64,000 nt of DNA, taken from NCBI RefSeq assembly GCF_050948175.1, contig NW_027490112.1:744001-808000 (forward strand), given 5' to 3'. The position numbers and the translations under genes were made by a program. This document shows, one piece after another, positions 28,100-42,779 of this stretch (positions are counted from its first letter, which is position 1; each line of letters opens with the position of its first letter). The stretch comes from Xylocopa sonorina. Lineage: Eukaryota; Arthropoda; Insecta; Hymenoptera; Apidae. The notes beneath the pieces were generated by a model. That model did no database searches, was not told the origin of the DNA, and was given only the letters and a program-made list of their open reading frames with translations.

Positions 28100-30670
28100 A
28101 AACGCGATATCGGATCTCATTTCTATGTTTCATGGTAAGATATAATATGATTTGCGAAGTGTTATGTATTCCTCGTCTACACTTCAAATGAATGTAAATG
28201 CGACACTTTCTTGCAAGGAAATAGCGTTTGCAGATGTCTACGTATCGTAGCAATGGATTTCTGCTGCTTCTTAAAACGCGATATCGCATCTCACTTCTAT
28301 GATTCATGGTAAGATATAATATGATTTGCGAAGTGTCATGTATTCACCGTCTACACTTCAAATTAATGTAAATGCGACACTTCCCTGCAAGGAAATAGCG
28401 TTTGCAGATGTCTACGTATCGTAGCAATAGAGTTCTAATGCTTCTTAAAACGCGATATCGCATCTCTTTTCTATGTTTCATGATAAGATATAATATGATT
28501 TGCGAAGTGTTATGCATTCCTCGTCTATGATTCAAATGAATGTAAATGCGACACTCCCATGCAAGGAAATAGCATTTGCAGATGTCTACGTATCGTAGCA
28601 ATAGAATTCAAATGCTTCTTAAAACGAGATATTGCATCTCATATCTATGTTTCATGGTAAGATATAATATTCATTGCGAAGTGTTATGCATTCCTCGTCT
28701 ACGATTCAAATGAATGTAAACGCGACACTTCCTTGCAAGGAAATAGCGTTTGCAGATGTCTGCGAATCGTAGGAATAGAATTCTTATGATTCTTAAATCG
28801 CGATATTGCATCTCGTTTCTATGTTTCATGGTACGATTCAAATGAATGTAAATGCGACACTTCCTTGCAAGGAAATAGCGTCTGCAGATGTCTAGGTATC
28901 GTAGCAATAGTGTTCTAATGCTTCTTAAAACGCGATATCGCATCTCATTTCTATATTTCATGGTAAGATATAATATGATTTGCAAAGTGTTATGTATTCC
29001 TCTTCTACACTTCAAATGAATGTGAATGCGTCACATCCTCGCTAGGGAATAGCGTTTGCAGACGTCTACGTATCGTAGCAATAGATTTCTAATGCTCGTT
29101 AAAACGCGATATCGCATCTCATTTCTATGTTTCATGGTAAGATATAATATGATTTGCGAAGTGTCATGTATTCCTCGTCTACACTTCAAATGATTGTAAA
29201 TGCGACACTTCCTTGCTAGGAAATAGCGTCTGCAGATGTCTAGGTATCGTAGCAATAGAGTTCTAATGCTTCTTAGAACGCGATATCGCATCTCATTTCT
29301 ATGTTTCATGGTAAGATATAATATGATTTGCGAAGTGTCATGTATTCCTCGTCCACGCTTCAAATGAATGTAAATGCGACACTTTCTTGCAAGGAAATAG
29401 CGTTTGCAGATGTCTACGTATCGTAGCAATGGAGTTCTTATGATTCTTAAAACGCGATATCGGATCTCATTTCTATGTTTCATGGTAAGATATAATATGA
29501 TTTGCGAAGTGTTATGTATTCCTCGTCTACACTTCAAATGAATGTAAATGCGACACTTTCTTGCAAGGAAATAGCGTTTGCAGATGTCTACGTATCGTAG
29601 CAATGGATTTCTGCTGCTTCTTAAAACGCGATATCGCATCTCACTTCTATGATTCATGGTAAGATATAATATGATTTGCGAAGTGTCATGTATTCACCGT
29701 CTACACTTCAAATTAATGTAAATGCGACACTTCCCTGCAAGGAAATAGCGTTTGCAGATGTCTACGTATCGTAGCAATAGAGTTCTAATGCTTCTTAAAA
29801 CGCGATATCGCATCTCTTTTCTATGTTTCATGATAAGATATAATATGATTTGCGAAGTGTTATGCATTCCTCGTCTATGATTCAAATGAATGTAAATGCG
29901 ACACTCCCATGCAAGGAAATAGCATTTGCAGATGTCTACGTATCGTAGCAATAGAATTCAAATGCTTCTTAAAACGAGATATTGCATCTCATATCTATGT
30001 TTCATGGTAAGATATAATATTCATTGCGAAGTGTTATGCATTCCTCGTCTACGATTCAAATGAATGTAAACGCGACACTTCCTTGCAAGGAAATAGCGTT
30101 TGCAGATGTCTGCGAATCGTAGGAATAGAATTCTTATGATTCTTAAATCGCGATATTGCATCTCGTTTCTATGTTTCATGGTACGATTCAAATGAATGTA
30201 AATGCGACACTTCCTTGCAAGGAAATAGCGTCTGCAGATGTCTAGGTATCGTAGCAATAGTGTTCTAATGCTTCTTAAAACGCGATATCGCATCTCATTT
30301 CTATATTTCATGGTAAGATATAATATGATTTGCAAAGTGTTATGTATTCCTCTTCTACACTTCAAATGAATGTGAATGCGTCACATCCTCGCTAGGGAAT
30401 AGCGTTTGCAGACGTCTACGTATCGTAGCAATAGATTTCTAATGCTCGTTAAAACGCGATATCGCATCTCATTTCTATGTTTCATGGTAAGATATAATAT
30501 GATTTGCGAAGTGTCATGTATTCCTCGTCTACACTTCAAATGATTGTAAATGCGACACTTCCTTGCTAGGAAATAGCGTCTGCAGATGTCTAGGTATCGT
30601 AGCAATAGAGTTCTAATGCTTCTTAGAACGCGATATCGCATCTCATTTCTATGTTTCATGGTAAGATATA
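28100..30670. repeat. 8-monomer tandem duplication, 1350 bp offset
   Basis: The segment 28100-29320 recurs at 29450-30670. The offset equals 8 monomers minus 42 bp (1392 - 42) because each copy contains one 42 bp-deleted monomer (junctions at 28831 and 30181). I saw no difference between the copies in the parts I compared, including rare variants such as TATTCACCGTC, CTCCCATGCAAGG, GTAGGAATAG and CACATCCTCGCTAGGG. This marks a recent duplication. Confidence 0.9.
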
Positions 30671-31946
30671 ATATTCATTGCGAAGTGTTATCCTTTCCTC
30701 GTCTACGATTCAAATGAATGTAAATGCGACACTTCCTTGCAAGGAAATAGCGTTTGCAGATGTCTACGTATCGTAGCAATAGAGTTCTTATGATTCTGAA
30801 AACGCGATATCGCATCTCATTTCTATGTTTCATGGTAAGATATAATATGATTTGCGAAGTGACATGTATTCCACGTCTACACTTCAAATGAACGTAAATG
30901 CGACACTACCTTGGTAGGAAATAGCGTCTGCAGATGTATAGGTATCGTAGCAATAGAGCTCTAATGCTTCTTAAAACGCGATATCGCATCTCATTTCTAT
31001 GTTTCATGGTAAGATATAATATGATTTGCGAAGTGTCATGTATTCCTCGTCTACACTTCAAATTAATGTAAATGCGACACTTCCCTGCAAGGAAATAGCG
31101 TTTGCAGATGTCTACGTATCGTAGCAATAGAGTTCTAATGCTTCTTAAAACGCGATATCGCATCTCATTTCTATGTTCCATGGTAAGGTATAATATGATT
31201 TGCGAAGTGTTATGTATTCCTCGTCTACACTTCAAATGAGTGTAAATGCGACACTTTCTTGCAAGGAAATAGCGTTTGCAGATGTCTACGTATCGTAGCA
31301 ATGGATTTCTGATGCTTCTTAAAACGCGATAACGCATCTCATTTCTATGTTTCATGGTAAGATATAATATGATTTGCGAAGTGTCATGTATTCCTCGTCC
31401 AGGCTTCAAATGAATGTAAATGCGACACTTCGTTGCAAAGAAATAGCGTTTGCAGATGTCTACGTATCGTAGCAATAGAGTTCTTATGATTCTTAAAACG
31501 CGATATCGGATCTCATTTCTATGTTTCATGGTAAGATATAATATGATTTGCGAAGTGTTATGTATTCCTCGTCTACACTTCAAATGAATGTAAATGCGAC
31601 ACTTTCTTGCAAGGAAATAGCGTTTGCAGATGTCTACGTATCGTAGCAATGGATTTCTGCTGCTTCTTAAAACGCGATATCGCATCTCACTTCTATGATT
31701 CATGGTAAGATATAATATGATTTGCGAAGTGTCATGTATTCCTCGTCTACACTTCAAATTAATGTAAATGCGACACTTCCCTGCAAGGAAATAGCGTTTG
31801 CAGATGTCTACGTATCGTAGCAATAGAGTTCATATGATTCTTAAAACGCGATATCGGATCTCATTTCTATGTTTCATGGTAAGATATAATATGATTTGCG
31901 AAGTGTCATGTATTCCTCGTCTACACTTCAAATGAATGTAAATGCG

Positions 31947-31947
31947 T
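31947..31947. other. Single-base insertion in a monomer
   Basis: AATGCGTACACTTCC replaces AATGCGACACTTCC, adding one T. It explains why the interval between the 42 bp-deleted monomers at 30181 and 32576 is 2395 rather than 2394 bp. It shifts the minus-strand frame. Confidence 0.9.
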
Positions 31948-33069
31948 ACACTTCCTTGCTAGGAAATAGCGTCTGCAGATGTCTAGGTATCGTAGCAATG
32001 GATTTCTGATGCTTCTTAAAACGCGATATGGCATCTCATTTCTATGATTCATGGTAAGATATAATATGATTTGCGAAGTGTCATGTATTCCTCGTCCACG
32101 CTTCAAATGAATGTAAATGCGACACTTCCTTGCTAGGAAATAGCGTCTGCAGATGTCTGGGTATCGTAGCAATAGAGTTCTAATGCTTCTTAAAACGCGA
32201 TATCGCATCTCATTTCTATGTTTCATGATAAGATATTATATGATTTGCGAAGTGTTATGCATTCCTCGTCTATGATTCAAATGAATGTAAATGCGACACT
32301 CCCTTGCAAGGAAATAGCATTTGCAGATGTCTACGTATCGTAGCAATAGAATTCAAATGCTTCTTAAAACGAGATATTGCATCTCATATCTATGTTTCAT
32401 GGTAAGATATAATATTCATTGCGAAGTGTTATGCATTCCTCGTCTACGATTCAAATGAATGTAAATGCGACACTTCCTTGCAAGGAAATAGCGTTTGCAG
32501 ATGTCTGCGAATCGTAGCAATAGAATTCTTATGATTTTTAAATCGCGATATTGCATCTCATTTCTATGTTTCATGGTACGATTCAAATGAATGTAAATGC
32601 GACACTTCCTTGCAAGGAAATAGCATCTGCAGATGTCTAGGTATCGTAGCAATAGTGTTCTAATGCTTCTTAAAACGCGATATCGCATCTCATTTCTATA
32701 TTTCATGGTAAGATATAATATGATTTGCAAAGTGTTATGTATACCTCTTCTACACTTCAAATGAATGTGAATGCGTCACTTCCTCGCTAGGAAATAGCGT
32801 TTGCAGATGTCTACGTATCGTAGCAATAGATTTCTAATGCTCGTTAAAACGCGATATCGCATCTCATTTCTATGTTTCATGGTAAGATATAATATGATTT
32901 GCGAAGTGTCATGTATTCCTCGTCTACACTTCAAATGATTGTAAATGCGACACTTCCTTGCTAGGAAATAGCGTCTGCAGATGTCTAGGTATCGTAGCAA
33001 TAGAGTTCTAATGCTTCTTAGAACGCGATATCGCATCTCATTTCTATGTTTCATGGTAAGATATAATAT

Positions 33070-35892
33070 TCATTGCGAAGTGTTATCCTTTCCTCGTCTA
33101 CGATTCAAATGAATGTAAATGCGACACTTCCCTGCAAGGAAATAGCGTTTGCAGATGTCTACGTATCGTAGCAATAGAGTTCTAATGCTTCTTAAAACGC
33201 GATATCGCATCTCATTTCTATGTTCCATGGTAAGGTATAATATGATTTGCAAAGTGTTATGTATTCCTCGTCCAGGCTTCAAATGAATGTAAATGCGACA
33301 CTTCGTTGCAAGGAAATAGCGTTTGCAGATGTCTACGTATCGTAGCAATAGAGTTCTTATGATTCTTAAAACGCCATATCGGATCTCATTTCTATGTTTC
33401 ATGGTAAGATATAATATGATTTGCGAAGTGTTATGTATTCCTCGTCTACACTTCAAATGAATGTAAATGCGACACTTTCTTGCAAGGAAATAGCGTTTGC
33501 AGATGTCTACGTATCGTAGCAATGGATTTCTGCTGCTTCTTAAAACGCGATATCGCATCTCACTTCTATGATTCATGGTAAGATATAATATGATTTGCGA
33601 AGTGTCATGTATTCCTCGTCTACACTTCAAATTAATGTAAATGCGACACTTCCCTGCAAGGAAATAGCGTTTGCAGATGTCTACGTATCGTAGCGATAGA
33701 GTTCTAATGCTTCTTAAAACGCGATATCGCATCTCATTTCTATGTTCCATGGTAAGGTATAATATGATTTGCAAAGTGTTATGTATTCCTCGTCTACACT
33801 TCAAATGAATGTAAATGCGACACTTTCTTGCAAGGAAATAGCGTTTGCAGATGTCTACGTATCGTAGCAATGGATTTCTGATGCTTCTTAAAACGCGATA
33901 ACGCATCTCATTTCTATGTTTCATTGTAAGATATAATATGATTTGCGAAGTGTCATGTATTCCTCGTCCAGGCGTCAAATGAATGTAAATGCGACACTTC
34001 GTTGCAAGGAAATAGCGTTTGCAGATGTCTACGTGTCGTAGCAATAGAGTTCTTATGATTCTTAAAACGCGATATCGGATCTCATTTCTATGTTTCATGG
34101 TAAGATATAATATGATTTGCGAAGTGTTATGTATTCCTCGTCTACACTTCAAATGAATGTAAATGCGACACTTCTTTGCAAAGAAATAGCGTTTGCAGAT
34201 GTCTACGTATCGTGGCAATAGAGTTCTTATGATTCTTAAAACGCGATATCGGATCTCATTTCTATGTTTCATGGTAAGATATAATATGATTTGCGAAGTG
34301 TTATGTATTCCTCGTCTACACTTCAAATGAATGTAAATGCGACACTTTCTTGCAAGGAAATAGCGTTTGCAGATGTCTACGTATCGTAGCAATGGATTTC
34401 TGATTCTTCTTAAAACGCGATATCGCATCTCACTTCTATGATTCATGGTAAGATATAATATGATTTGCGAAGTGTCATGTATTCCTCGTCTACACTTCAA
34501 ATGAATGTAAATGCGACACTTCCCTGCATGGAAATAGCGTTTGCAGATGTCTACGTATCGTAGCAATCGAGTTCTTATGATTCTTAAAACGCGATATCGC
34601 CTCTCATTCCTATGTTTCATGGTAAGATATAATATGATTTGCGGAGTGTCATGTATTCCTCGTCTACACTTCAAATGAATGTAAATGCGACACTTCCTTG
34701 CAAGGAAATAGCGTTTGCAAATGTCTACCTGTCGTTGCAATAGTGTTCTAATGCTTCTTAAAACGCGATATCGGATCTCATTTCTATGTTTCATGGTAAG
34801 ATATAATATGATTTGCGGAGTGTTATGTATTCCTCGTCTACATTTCAAATGAATGTAAATGCGACTCTTTCTTGCAAGGAAATAGCGTTTGCAGGTGTCT
34901 ACGTATCGTAGCAATGGATTTCTGCTGCTTCTTAAAACGCGATATCGCATCTCATTTCTATGTTTCATGGTAAGGTATAATATGATTTGCGAAGTGTCAT
35001 GTATTCCTCGTCTACACTTCAAATGAATGTAAATGCGACACTTCCTTGCTAGGAAATAGCGTCTGCAGATGTCTAGGTATCGTAGGAATAGAGTTCTAAT
35101 GCTTCTTAAAACACGATATCGCATCTCATTTCTATGTTTCATGGTAAGATATAATATGATTTGCGAAGTGTTATGTATTCCTCGTCTACACTTCAAATGA
35201 ATGTAAATGCGACAATTCTTTGCAAAGAAATAGCGTTTGCAGATGTCTACGTATCGTGGCAATAGAGTTCTTATGATTCTTAAAACGCGATATCGCATCT
35301 CATTTCTATGTTTCATGGTAAGATATAATATGATTTGCGGAGTGTTACGTATTCCTCGTCTACATTTCAAATGAATGTAAATGCGCCTCTTTCTTGCAAG
35401 GAAATAGCGTTTGCAGATGTCTACGTATCGTAGCAATGGATTTCTGCTGCTTCTTAAAAAGCGATATCGCATCTCATTTCTATGTTTCATGGTAAGGTAT
35501 AATATGATTTGCGAAGTGTTATGTATTCCTCGTCTACACTTCAAATGAATGTAAATGCGACACTTTCTTGCAAGGAAATAGCGTTTGCAGATGTCTACGT
35601 ATCGTAGCAATGGATTTCTGATGCTTCTTAAAACGCGATAACGCATCTCAATTCTATGTTTCATGGTAAGATATAATATGATTTGCGAAGTGTCATGTAT
35701 TCCTCGTCCAAGCTTCAAATGAATGTAAATGCGACACTTCGTTGCAAGGAAATAGCGTTTGCAGATGTCTACGTATCGTAGCAATAGAGTTCTTATGATT
35801 CTTAAAACGCGATATCGGATCTCATTTCTATGTTTCATGGTAAGATATAATATGATTTGCGAAGTGTTATGTATTCCTCGTCTACACTTCAA
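33070..35892 (-). other. Second longest satellite open frame (940 codons), not called a gene
   Basis: Same situation as the 991-codon stretch: about 16 blocks of 58 residues read from the minus strand. It ends at 33070 where a B-type right half (ATTCATTGCG) supplies a TGA stop, giving the terminal residues GKDNTSQ. Coding is not supported; the open frame reflects the scarcity of B-type monomers here. Confidence 0.85.
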
Positions 35893-38640
35893 ATGAATGT
35901 AAATGCGACACTTTCTTGCAAGGAAATAGCGTTTGCAAATGTCTACCTATCGTAGCAGTAGTGTTCTAATGCTTCTTAGAACGCGATGTCGCATCTCATT
36001 TCTATGTTTCATGGTAAGATATAATATGATTTGCGAAGTGTTATGTATTCCTCGTCTACACTTCAAATGAATGTAAATGAGACACTTCCTTGCCAGGAAA
36101 TAGCGTTCGCAGTTCTCTACGTATCGACGAAATAGAGTTCAAATGCTTCTTAAAACGAGATATTGCATCTCATATCTATGTTTCATGATAAGATATAATA
36201 TTCATTGCGAAGTGTTATGCATTCCTCGTCTACGATTCAAATGAATGTGAATGCGACACTTCCTCGCTAGGAAATAGCGTTTGCAGATGTCTACTCATCG
36301 TAGCAATGGATTTCTGATGCTTCTTCAAACGCGATAACGCATCTCATTTCTATGTTTCATGGTAAGATATAATATGATTTGCGAAGTGTCATGTATTCCT
36401 CGTCCACGCTTCAAATGAATGTAAATGCGACACTTCGTTGCAAGGAAATAGCGTTTGCAGATGTCTACGTATCGTAGCAATAGAGTTCTTATGATTCTTA
36501 AAACGCGATATCGGATCTCATTTCTATGTTTCATGGTAAGATATAATATGATTTGCGAAGTGTCATGTATTCCTCGTCTACACTTCAAATGAATGTAAAT
36601 GCGACACTTCCCTGCATGGAAATAGCGTTTGCAGATGTCTACGTATCGTAGCAATCGAGTTCTTATGATTCTTAAAACGCGATATCGCCTCTCATTCCTA
36701 TGTTTCATGGTAAGATATAATATGATTTGCGGAGTGTCATGTATTCCTCGTCTACACTTCAAATGAATGTAAATGCGACACTTCCTTGCAAGGAAATAGC
36801 GTTTGCAAATGTCTACCTGTCGTTGCAATAGTGTTCTAATGCTTCTTAAAACGCGATATCGGATCTCATTTCTATGTTTCATGGTAAGATATAATATGAT
36901 TTGCGGAGTGTTATGTATTCCTCGTCTACATTTCAAATGAATGTAAATGCGACTCTTTCTTGCAAGGAAATAGCGTTTGCAGGTGTCTACGTATCGTAGC
37001 AATGGATTTCTGCTGCTTCTTAAAACGCGATATCGCATCTCATTTCTATGTTTCATGGTAAGGTATAATATGATTTGCGAAGTGTCATGTATTCCTCGTC
37101 TACACTTCAAATGAATGTAAATGCGACACTTCCTTGCTAGGAAATAGCGTCTGCAGATGTCTAGGTATCGTAGGAATAGAGTTCTAATGCTTCTTAAAAC
37201 ACGATATCGCATCTCATTTCTATGTTTCATGGTAAGATATAATATGATTTGCGAAGTGTTATGTATTCCTCGTCTACACTTCAAATGAATGTAAATGCGA
37301 CAATTCTTTGCAAAGAAATAGCGTTTGCAGATGTCTACGTATCGTGGCAATAGAGTTCTTATGATTCTTAAAACGCGATATCGCATCTCATTTCTATGTT
37401 TCATGGTAAGATATAATATGATTTGCGGAGTGTTATGTATTCCTCGTCTACATTTCAAATGAATGTAAATGCGCCTCTTTCTTGCAAGGAAATAGCGTTT
37501 GCAGATGTCTACGTATCGTAGCAATGGATTTCTGCTGCTTCTTAAAAAGCGATATCGCATCTCATTTCTATGTTTCATGGTAAGGTATAATATGATTTGC
37601 GAAGTGTTATGTATTCCTCGTCTACACTTCAAATGAATGTAAATGCGACACTTTCTTGCAAGGAAATAGCGTTTGCAGATGTCTACGTATCGTAGCAATG
37701 GATTTCTGATGCTTCTTAAAACGCGATAACGCATCTCAATTCTATGTTTCATGGTAAGATATAATATGATTTGCGAAGTGTCATGTATTCCTCGTCCAAG
37801 CTTCAAATGAATGTAAATGCGACACTTCGTTGCAAGGAAATAGCGTTTGCAGATGTCTACGTATCGTAGCAATAGAGTTCTTATGATTCTTAAAACGCGA
37901 TATCGGATCTCATTTCTATGTTTCATGGTAAGATATAATATGATTTGCGAAGTGTTATGTATTCCTCGTCTACACTTCAAATGAATGTAAATGCGACACT
38001 TTCTTGCAAGGAAATAGCGTTTGCAAATGTCTACCTATCGTAGCAGTAGTGTTCTAATGCTTCTTAGAACGCGATGTCGCATCTCATTTCTATGTTTCAT
38101 GGTAAGATATAATATGATTTGCGAAGTGTTATGTATTCCTCGTCTACACTTCAAATGAATGTAAATGAGACACTTCCTTGCCAGGAAATAGCGTTCGCAG
38201 TTCTCTACGTATCGACGAAATAGAGTTCAAATGCTTCTTAAAACGAGATATTGCATCTCATATCTATGTTTCATGATAAGATATAATATTCATTGCGAAG
38301 TGTTATGCATTCCTCGTCTACGATTCAAATGAATGCGAATGCGACACTTCCTCGCTAGGAAATAGCGTTTGCAGATGTCTACTCATCGTAGCAATGGATT
38401 TCTGATGCTTCTTCAAACGCGATAACGCATCTCATTTCTATGTTTCATGGTAAGATATAATATGATTTGCGAAGTGTCATGTATTCCTCGTCCACGCTTC
38501 AAATGAATGTAAATGCGACACTTCGTTGCAAGGAAGTAGCGTTTGCAGATGTCTACGTATCGTAGCAATAGAGTTCTTATGATTCTTAAAACGCGATATC
38601 GGATCTCATTTCTATGTTTCATGGTAAGATATAATATGAT
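34440..38640. repeat. 12-monomer (2088 bp) tandem duplication
   Basis: The segment from about 34440 to 36545 is repeated at 36530 to 38640, an offset of 2088 bp (12 x 174). A marker is TCCCTGCATGG, starting at 34521 and 36609. Both copies carry a B-type monomer with GAGACACTTCC and GCGTTCGCAGTTCTC, then TTCTTCAAACGCG, whose reverse complement introduces a TGA into the minus-strand frame. The copies differ at only a few positions (for example GTTACG near 35346 and GTTATG near 37434; GAATGTGAATG near 36243 and GAATGCGAATG near 38331). Confidence 0.9.
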
Positions 38641-41600
38641 TTGCGAAGTGTTATGTATTCCTCGTCTACACTTCAAATTAATGTAAATGCGACACTTTCT
38701 TGCAAGGAAATAGCGTTTGCAGATGTCTACGTATCGTAGCAATGGATTTCTGATTCTTCTTAAAACGCGAAATCGCATCTCACTTCTATGATTCATGGTA
38801 AGATATAATATGATTTGCGAAGTGTTATGTATTCCTCGTCTACACTTCAAATGAATGTAAATGCGACACTTCTTTGCAAAGAAATAGCGTTTGCAGATGT
38901 CTACGTATCGTGGCAATAGAGTTCTTATGATTCTTAAAACGCGATATCGGATCTCATTTCTATGTTTCATGGTAAGATATAATATGATTTGCGAAGTGTT
39001 TTGTATTCCTCGTCTACACTTCAAATGAATGTAAATGCGACACTTTCTTGCAAGGAAATAGCGTTTGCAGATGTCTACGTATCGTAGCAATGGATTTCTG
39101 ATTCTTCTTAAAACGCGATATCGCATCTCACTTCTATGATTCATGGTAAGATATAATATGATTTGCGAAGTGTCATGTATTCCTCGTCTACACTTCAAAT
39201 GAATGTAAATGCGACACTTCCCTGCATGGAAATAGCGTTTGCAGATGTCTACGTATCGTAGCAATAGAGTTCTTATGATTCTTAAAACGCGATATCGCCT
39301 CTCATTCCTATGTTTCATGGTAAGATATAATATGATTTGCGGAGTGTCATGTATTCCTCGTCTACACTTCAAATGAATGTAAATGCGACACTTCCTTGCA
39401 AGGAAATAGCGTTTGCAGATGTCTACGTATCGTAGCAATAGAGTTCTTATGATTCTTAAAACGCGATATCGGATCTCATTTCTATGTTTCATTGTAAGAT
39501 ATAATATGATTTGCGAAGTGTTATGTATTCCTCGTCTACACTTCAAATGAATGTAAATGCGACACTTTCTTGCAAGGAAATAGCGTTTGCAGATGTCTAC
39601 GTATCGTAGCAATGGATTCCTGCTGCTTCTTAAAACGCGATATCGCATCTCACTTCTATGATTCATGGTAAGATATAATATGATTTGCGAAGTGTCATGT
39701 ATTCCTCGTCTACACTTCAAATTGATGTAAATGCGACACTTCCCTGCAAGGAAATAGCGTTTGCAGATGTCTACGTATCGTAGCAATAGAGTTCTTATGA
39801 TTCTTAAAACGCGATATCGCATCTCATTTCTATGTTTCATGGTAAGATATAATATGAATTGCGGAGTGTTATGTATTCCTCGTCTACATTTCAAATGAAT
39901 GTAAATGCGACACTTCCTTGCAAGGAAATAGCGTTTGCAAATGTCTACCTATCGTAGCAGTAGTGTTCTAATGCTTCTTAGAACGCGATGTCGCATCTCA
40001 TTTCTATGTTTCATGGTAAGATATAATATGATTTGCGAAGTGTTATGTATTCCTCGTCTACACTTCAAATGAATGTAAATGAGACACTTCCTTGCCAGGA
40101 AATAGCGTTAGCAGTTCTCTACGTATCGACGAAATAGAGTTCAAATGCTTCTTAAAACGAGATATTGCATCTCATATCTATGTTTCATGATAAGATATTA
40201 TATTCATTGCGAAGTGTTATGCATTCCTCGTCTACGATTCAAATGAATGTGAATGCGACACTTCCTCGCTAGGAAATAGCGTTTGCAGATGTCTACTCAT
40301 CGTAGCAATGGATTTCTGATGCGTCTTCAAACGCGATAACGCATCTCATTTCTATGTTTCATGGTAAGATATAATATGATTTGCGAAGTGTCATGTATTC
40401 CTCGTCCACGCTTCAAATGAATGTAAATGCGACACTTCGTTGCAAGGAAATAGCGTTTGCAGATGTCTACGTATCGTAGCAATAGGGTTCTTATGATTCT
40501 TAAAACGCGATATCGGAACTCATTTCTATGTTTCATGGTAAGACATAATATGATTTGCGAAGTGTTATGTATTCCTCGTCTACACTTCAAATGAATGTAA
40601 ATGCGACACTTTCTTGCAAGGAAATAGCATTTGCAGAAGTCTACGTATCGTAGCAATGGATTTCTGATGCTTCTTAAAACGCGATATCGCATCTCATTTC
40701 TATGATTCATGGTAAGATATAATATGATTTGCGAAGTGTCATGTATTCCTCGTCCACGCTTCAAATGAATGTAAATGCGACACTTCCCTGCATGGAAATA
40801 GCGTTTGCAGATGTCTACGTATCGTAGCAATAGAGTTCTTATGATTCTTAAAACGCGATATCGCCTCTCATTCCTATGTTTCATGGTAAGATATAATATG
40901 ATTTGCGGAGTGTCATGTATTCCTCGTCTACACTTCAAATGAATGTAAATGCGACACTTCCTTGCAAGGAAATAGCGTTTGCAAATGTCTACCTGTCGTA
41001 GCAATAGTGTTCTAATGCTTCTTAAAACGCGATATCGGATCTCATTTCTATGTTTCATGGTAAGATATAATATGATTTGCGGAGTGTTATGTATTCCTCG
41101 TCTACATTTCAAATGAATGTAAATGCGACTCTTTCTTGCAAGGAAATAGCGTTTGCAGGTGTTTACGTATCGTAGCAATGGATTTCTGCTGCTTCTTAAA
41201 ACGCGATATCGCATCTCATTTCTATGTTTCATGGTAAGGTATAATATGATTTGCGAAGTGTTATGTATTCCTCGTCTACACTTCAAATGAATGTAAATGC
41301 GACACTTTCTTGCAAGGAAATAGCGTTTGCAGATGTCTACGTATCGTAGCAATGGATTTCTGATGCTTCTTAAAACGCGATAACGCATCTCATTTCTATG
41401 TTTCATGGTAAGATATAATATGATTTGCGAAGTGTCATGTATTCCTCGTCCAGGCGTCAAATGAATGTAAATGCGACACTTCGTTGCAAGGAAATAGCGT
41501 TTGCAGATGTCTACGTATCGTAGCAATAGAGTTCTTATGATTCTTAAAACGCGATATCGGATCTCATTTCTATGTTTCATGGTAAGATATAATATGATTT

Positions 41601-42779
41601 GCGAAGTGTTATGTATTCCTCGTCTACACTTCAAATGAATGTAAATGCGACACTTTCTTGCAAGGAAATAGCGTTTGCAGATGTCTACGTATCGTAGCAA
41701 TGGATTTCTGATTCTTCTTAAAACGCGATATCGCATCTCACTTCTATGATTCATGGTAAGATATAATATGATTTGCGAAGTGTCATGTATTCCTCGTCTA
41801 CACTTCAAATTAATGTAAATGCGACACTTCCCTGCAAGGAAATAGCGTTTGCAGATGTCTACGTATCGTAGCAATAGAGTTCTTATGATTCTTAAAACGC
41901 GATATCGGATCTTATTTCTATGTTTCATGGTAAGATATAATATGATTTGCGAAGTGGTGTGTATTCCTCGTCTACACTTCAAATGAAAGTAAATGCGACA
42001 CTTCCTTGCAAGGAAATAGCGTTTGCAGATGTCTAGGTATCGTAGCAATAGAGTTCTAATGCTTCTTAAAACGCGATATCGCATCTCATTTCTATGTTTC
42101 ATGGTAAGAGATAATATGATTTGCGAAGTGTTATGTATTCCTCGTCTACACTTCAAATGAATGTAAATGCGACACTTCCCTGCAAGGAAATAGCGTTTGC
42201 AGATGTCTACGTATCGTAGCAATAGAGTTCTTATGATTCTTAAAACGCGATATCGCATCTCATTTCCATGTTTCATGGTAAGATATAATATGAATTGCGG
42301 AGTGTTATGTATTCCTCGTCTACATTTCAAATGAATGTAAATGCGACACTTCCTTGCAAGGAAATAGCGTTTGCAAATGTCTACCTATCGTAGCAGTAGT
42401 GTTCTAATGCTTCTTAGAACGCGATGTCGCATCTCATTTCTATGTTTCATGGTAAGATATAATATGATTTGCGAAGTGTTATGTATTCCTCGTCTACACT
42501 TCAAATGAATGTAAATGAGACACTTCCTTGCCAGGAAATAGCGTTCGCAGTTCTCTACGTATCGACGAAATAGAGTTCAAATGCTTCTTAAAACGAGATA
42601 TTGCATCTCATATCTATGTTTCATGATAAGATATAATATTCATTGCGAAGTGTTATGCATTCCTCGTCTACGATTCAAATGAATGTGAATGCGACACTTC
42701 CTCGCTAGGAAATAGCGTTTGCAGATGTCTACTCATCGTAGCAATGGATTTCTGATGCTTCTTCAAACGCGATAACACA

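Larger units (their letters stand above)
21376..33090. repeat. Zone III: block tagged by 42 bp-deleted monomers
   Basis: About 69 monomers, defined by a monomer lacking 42 bp, which occurs here six times. Other private variants are TTATCCTTTCC (an A-type left half fused to a B-type right half), GCTCGTTAAAACG, CTACCTTGGTAGG with GATGTATAGG, and CTTAAATCGCGATATTGC. Local duplications lie at offsets of 2186, 1698, 870 and 1350 bp. The same variants reappear in zone V beyond 58.9 kb. Over the interval 22.0-23.5 kb both the 34 bp and the 42 bp deletion lineages are present, so this is where zones II and III interleave. No gene is present. Confidence 0.85.
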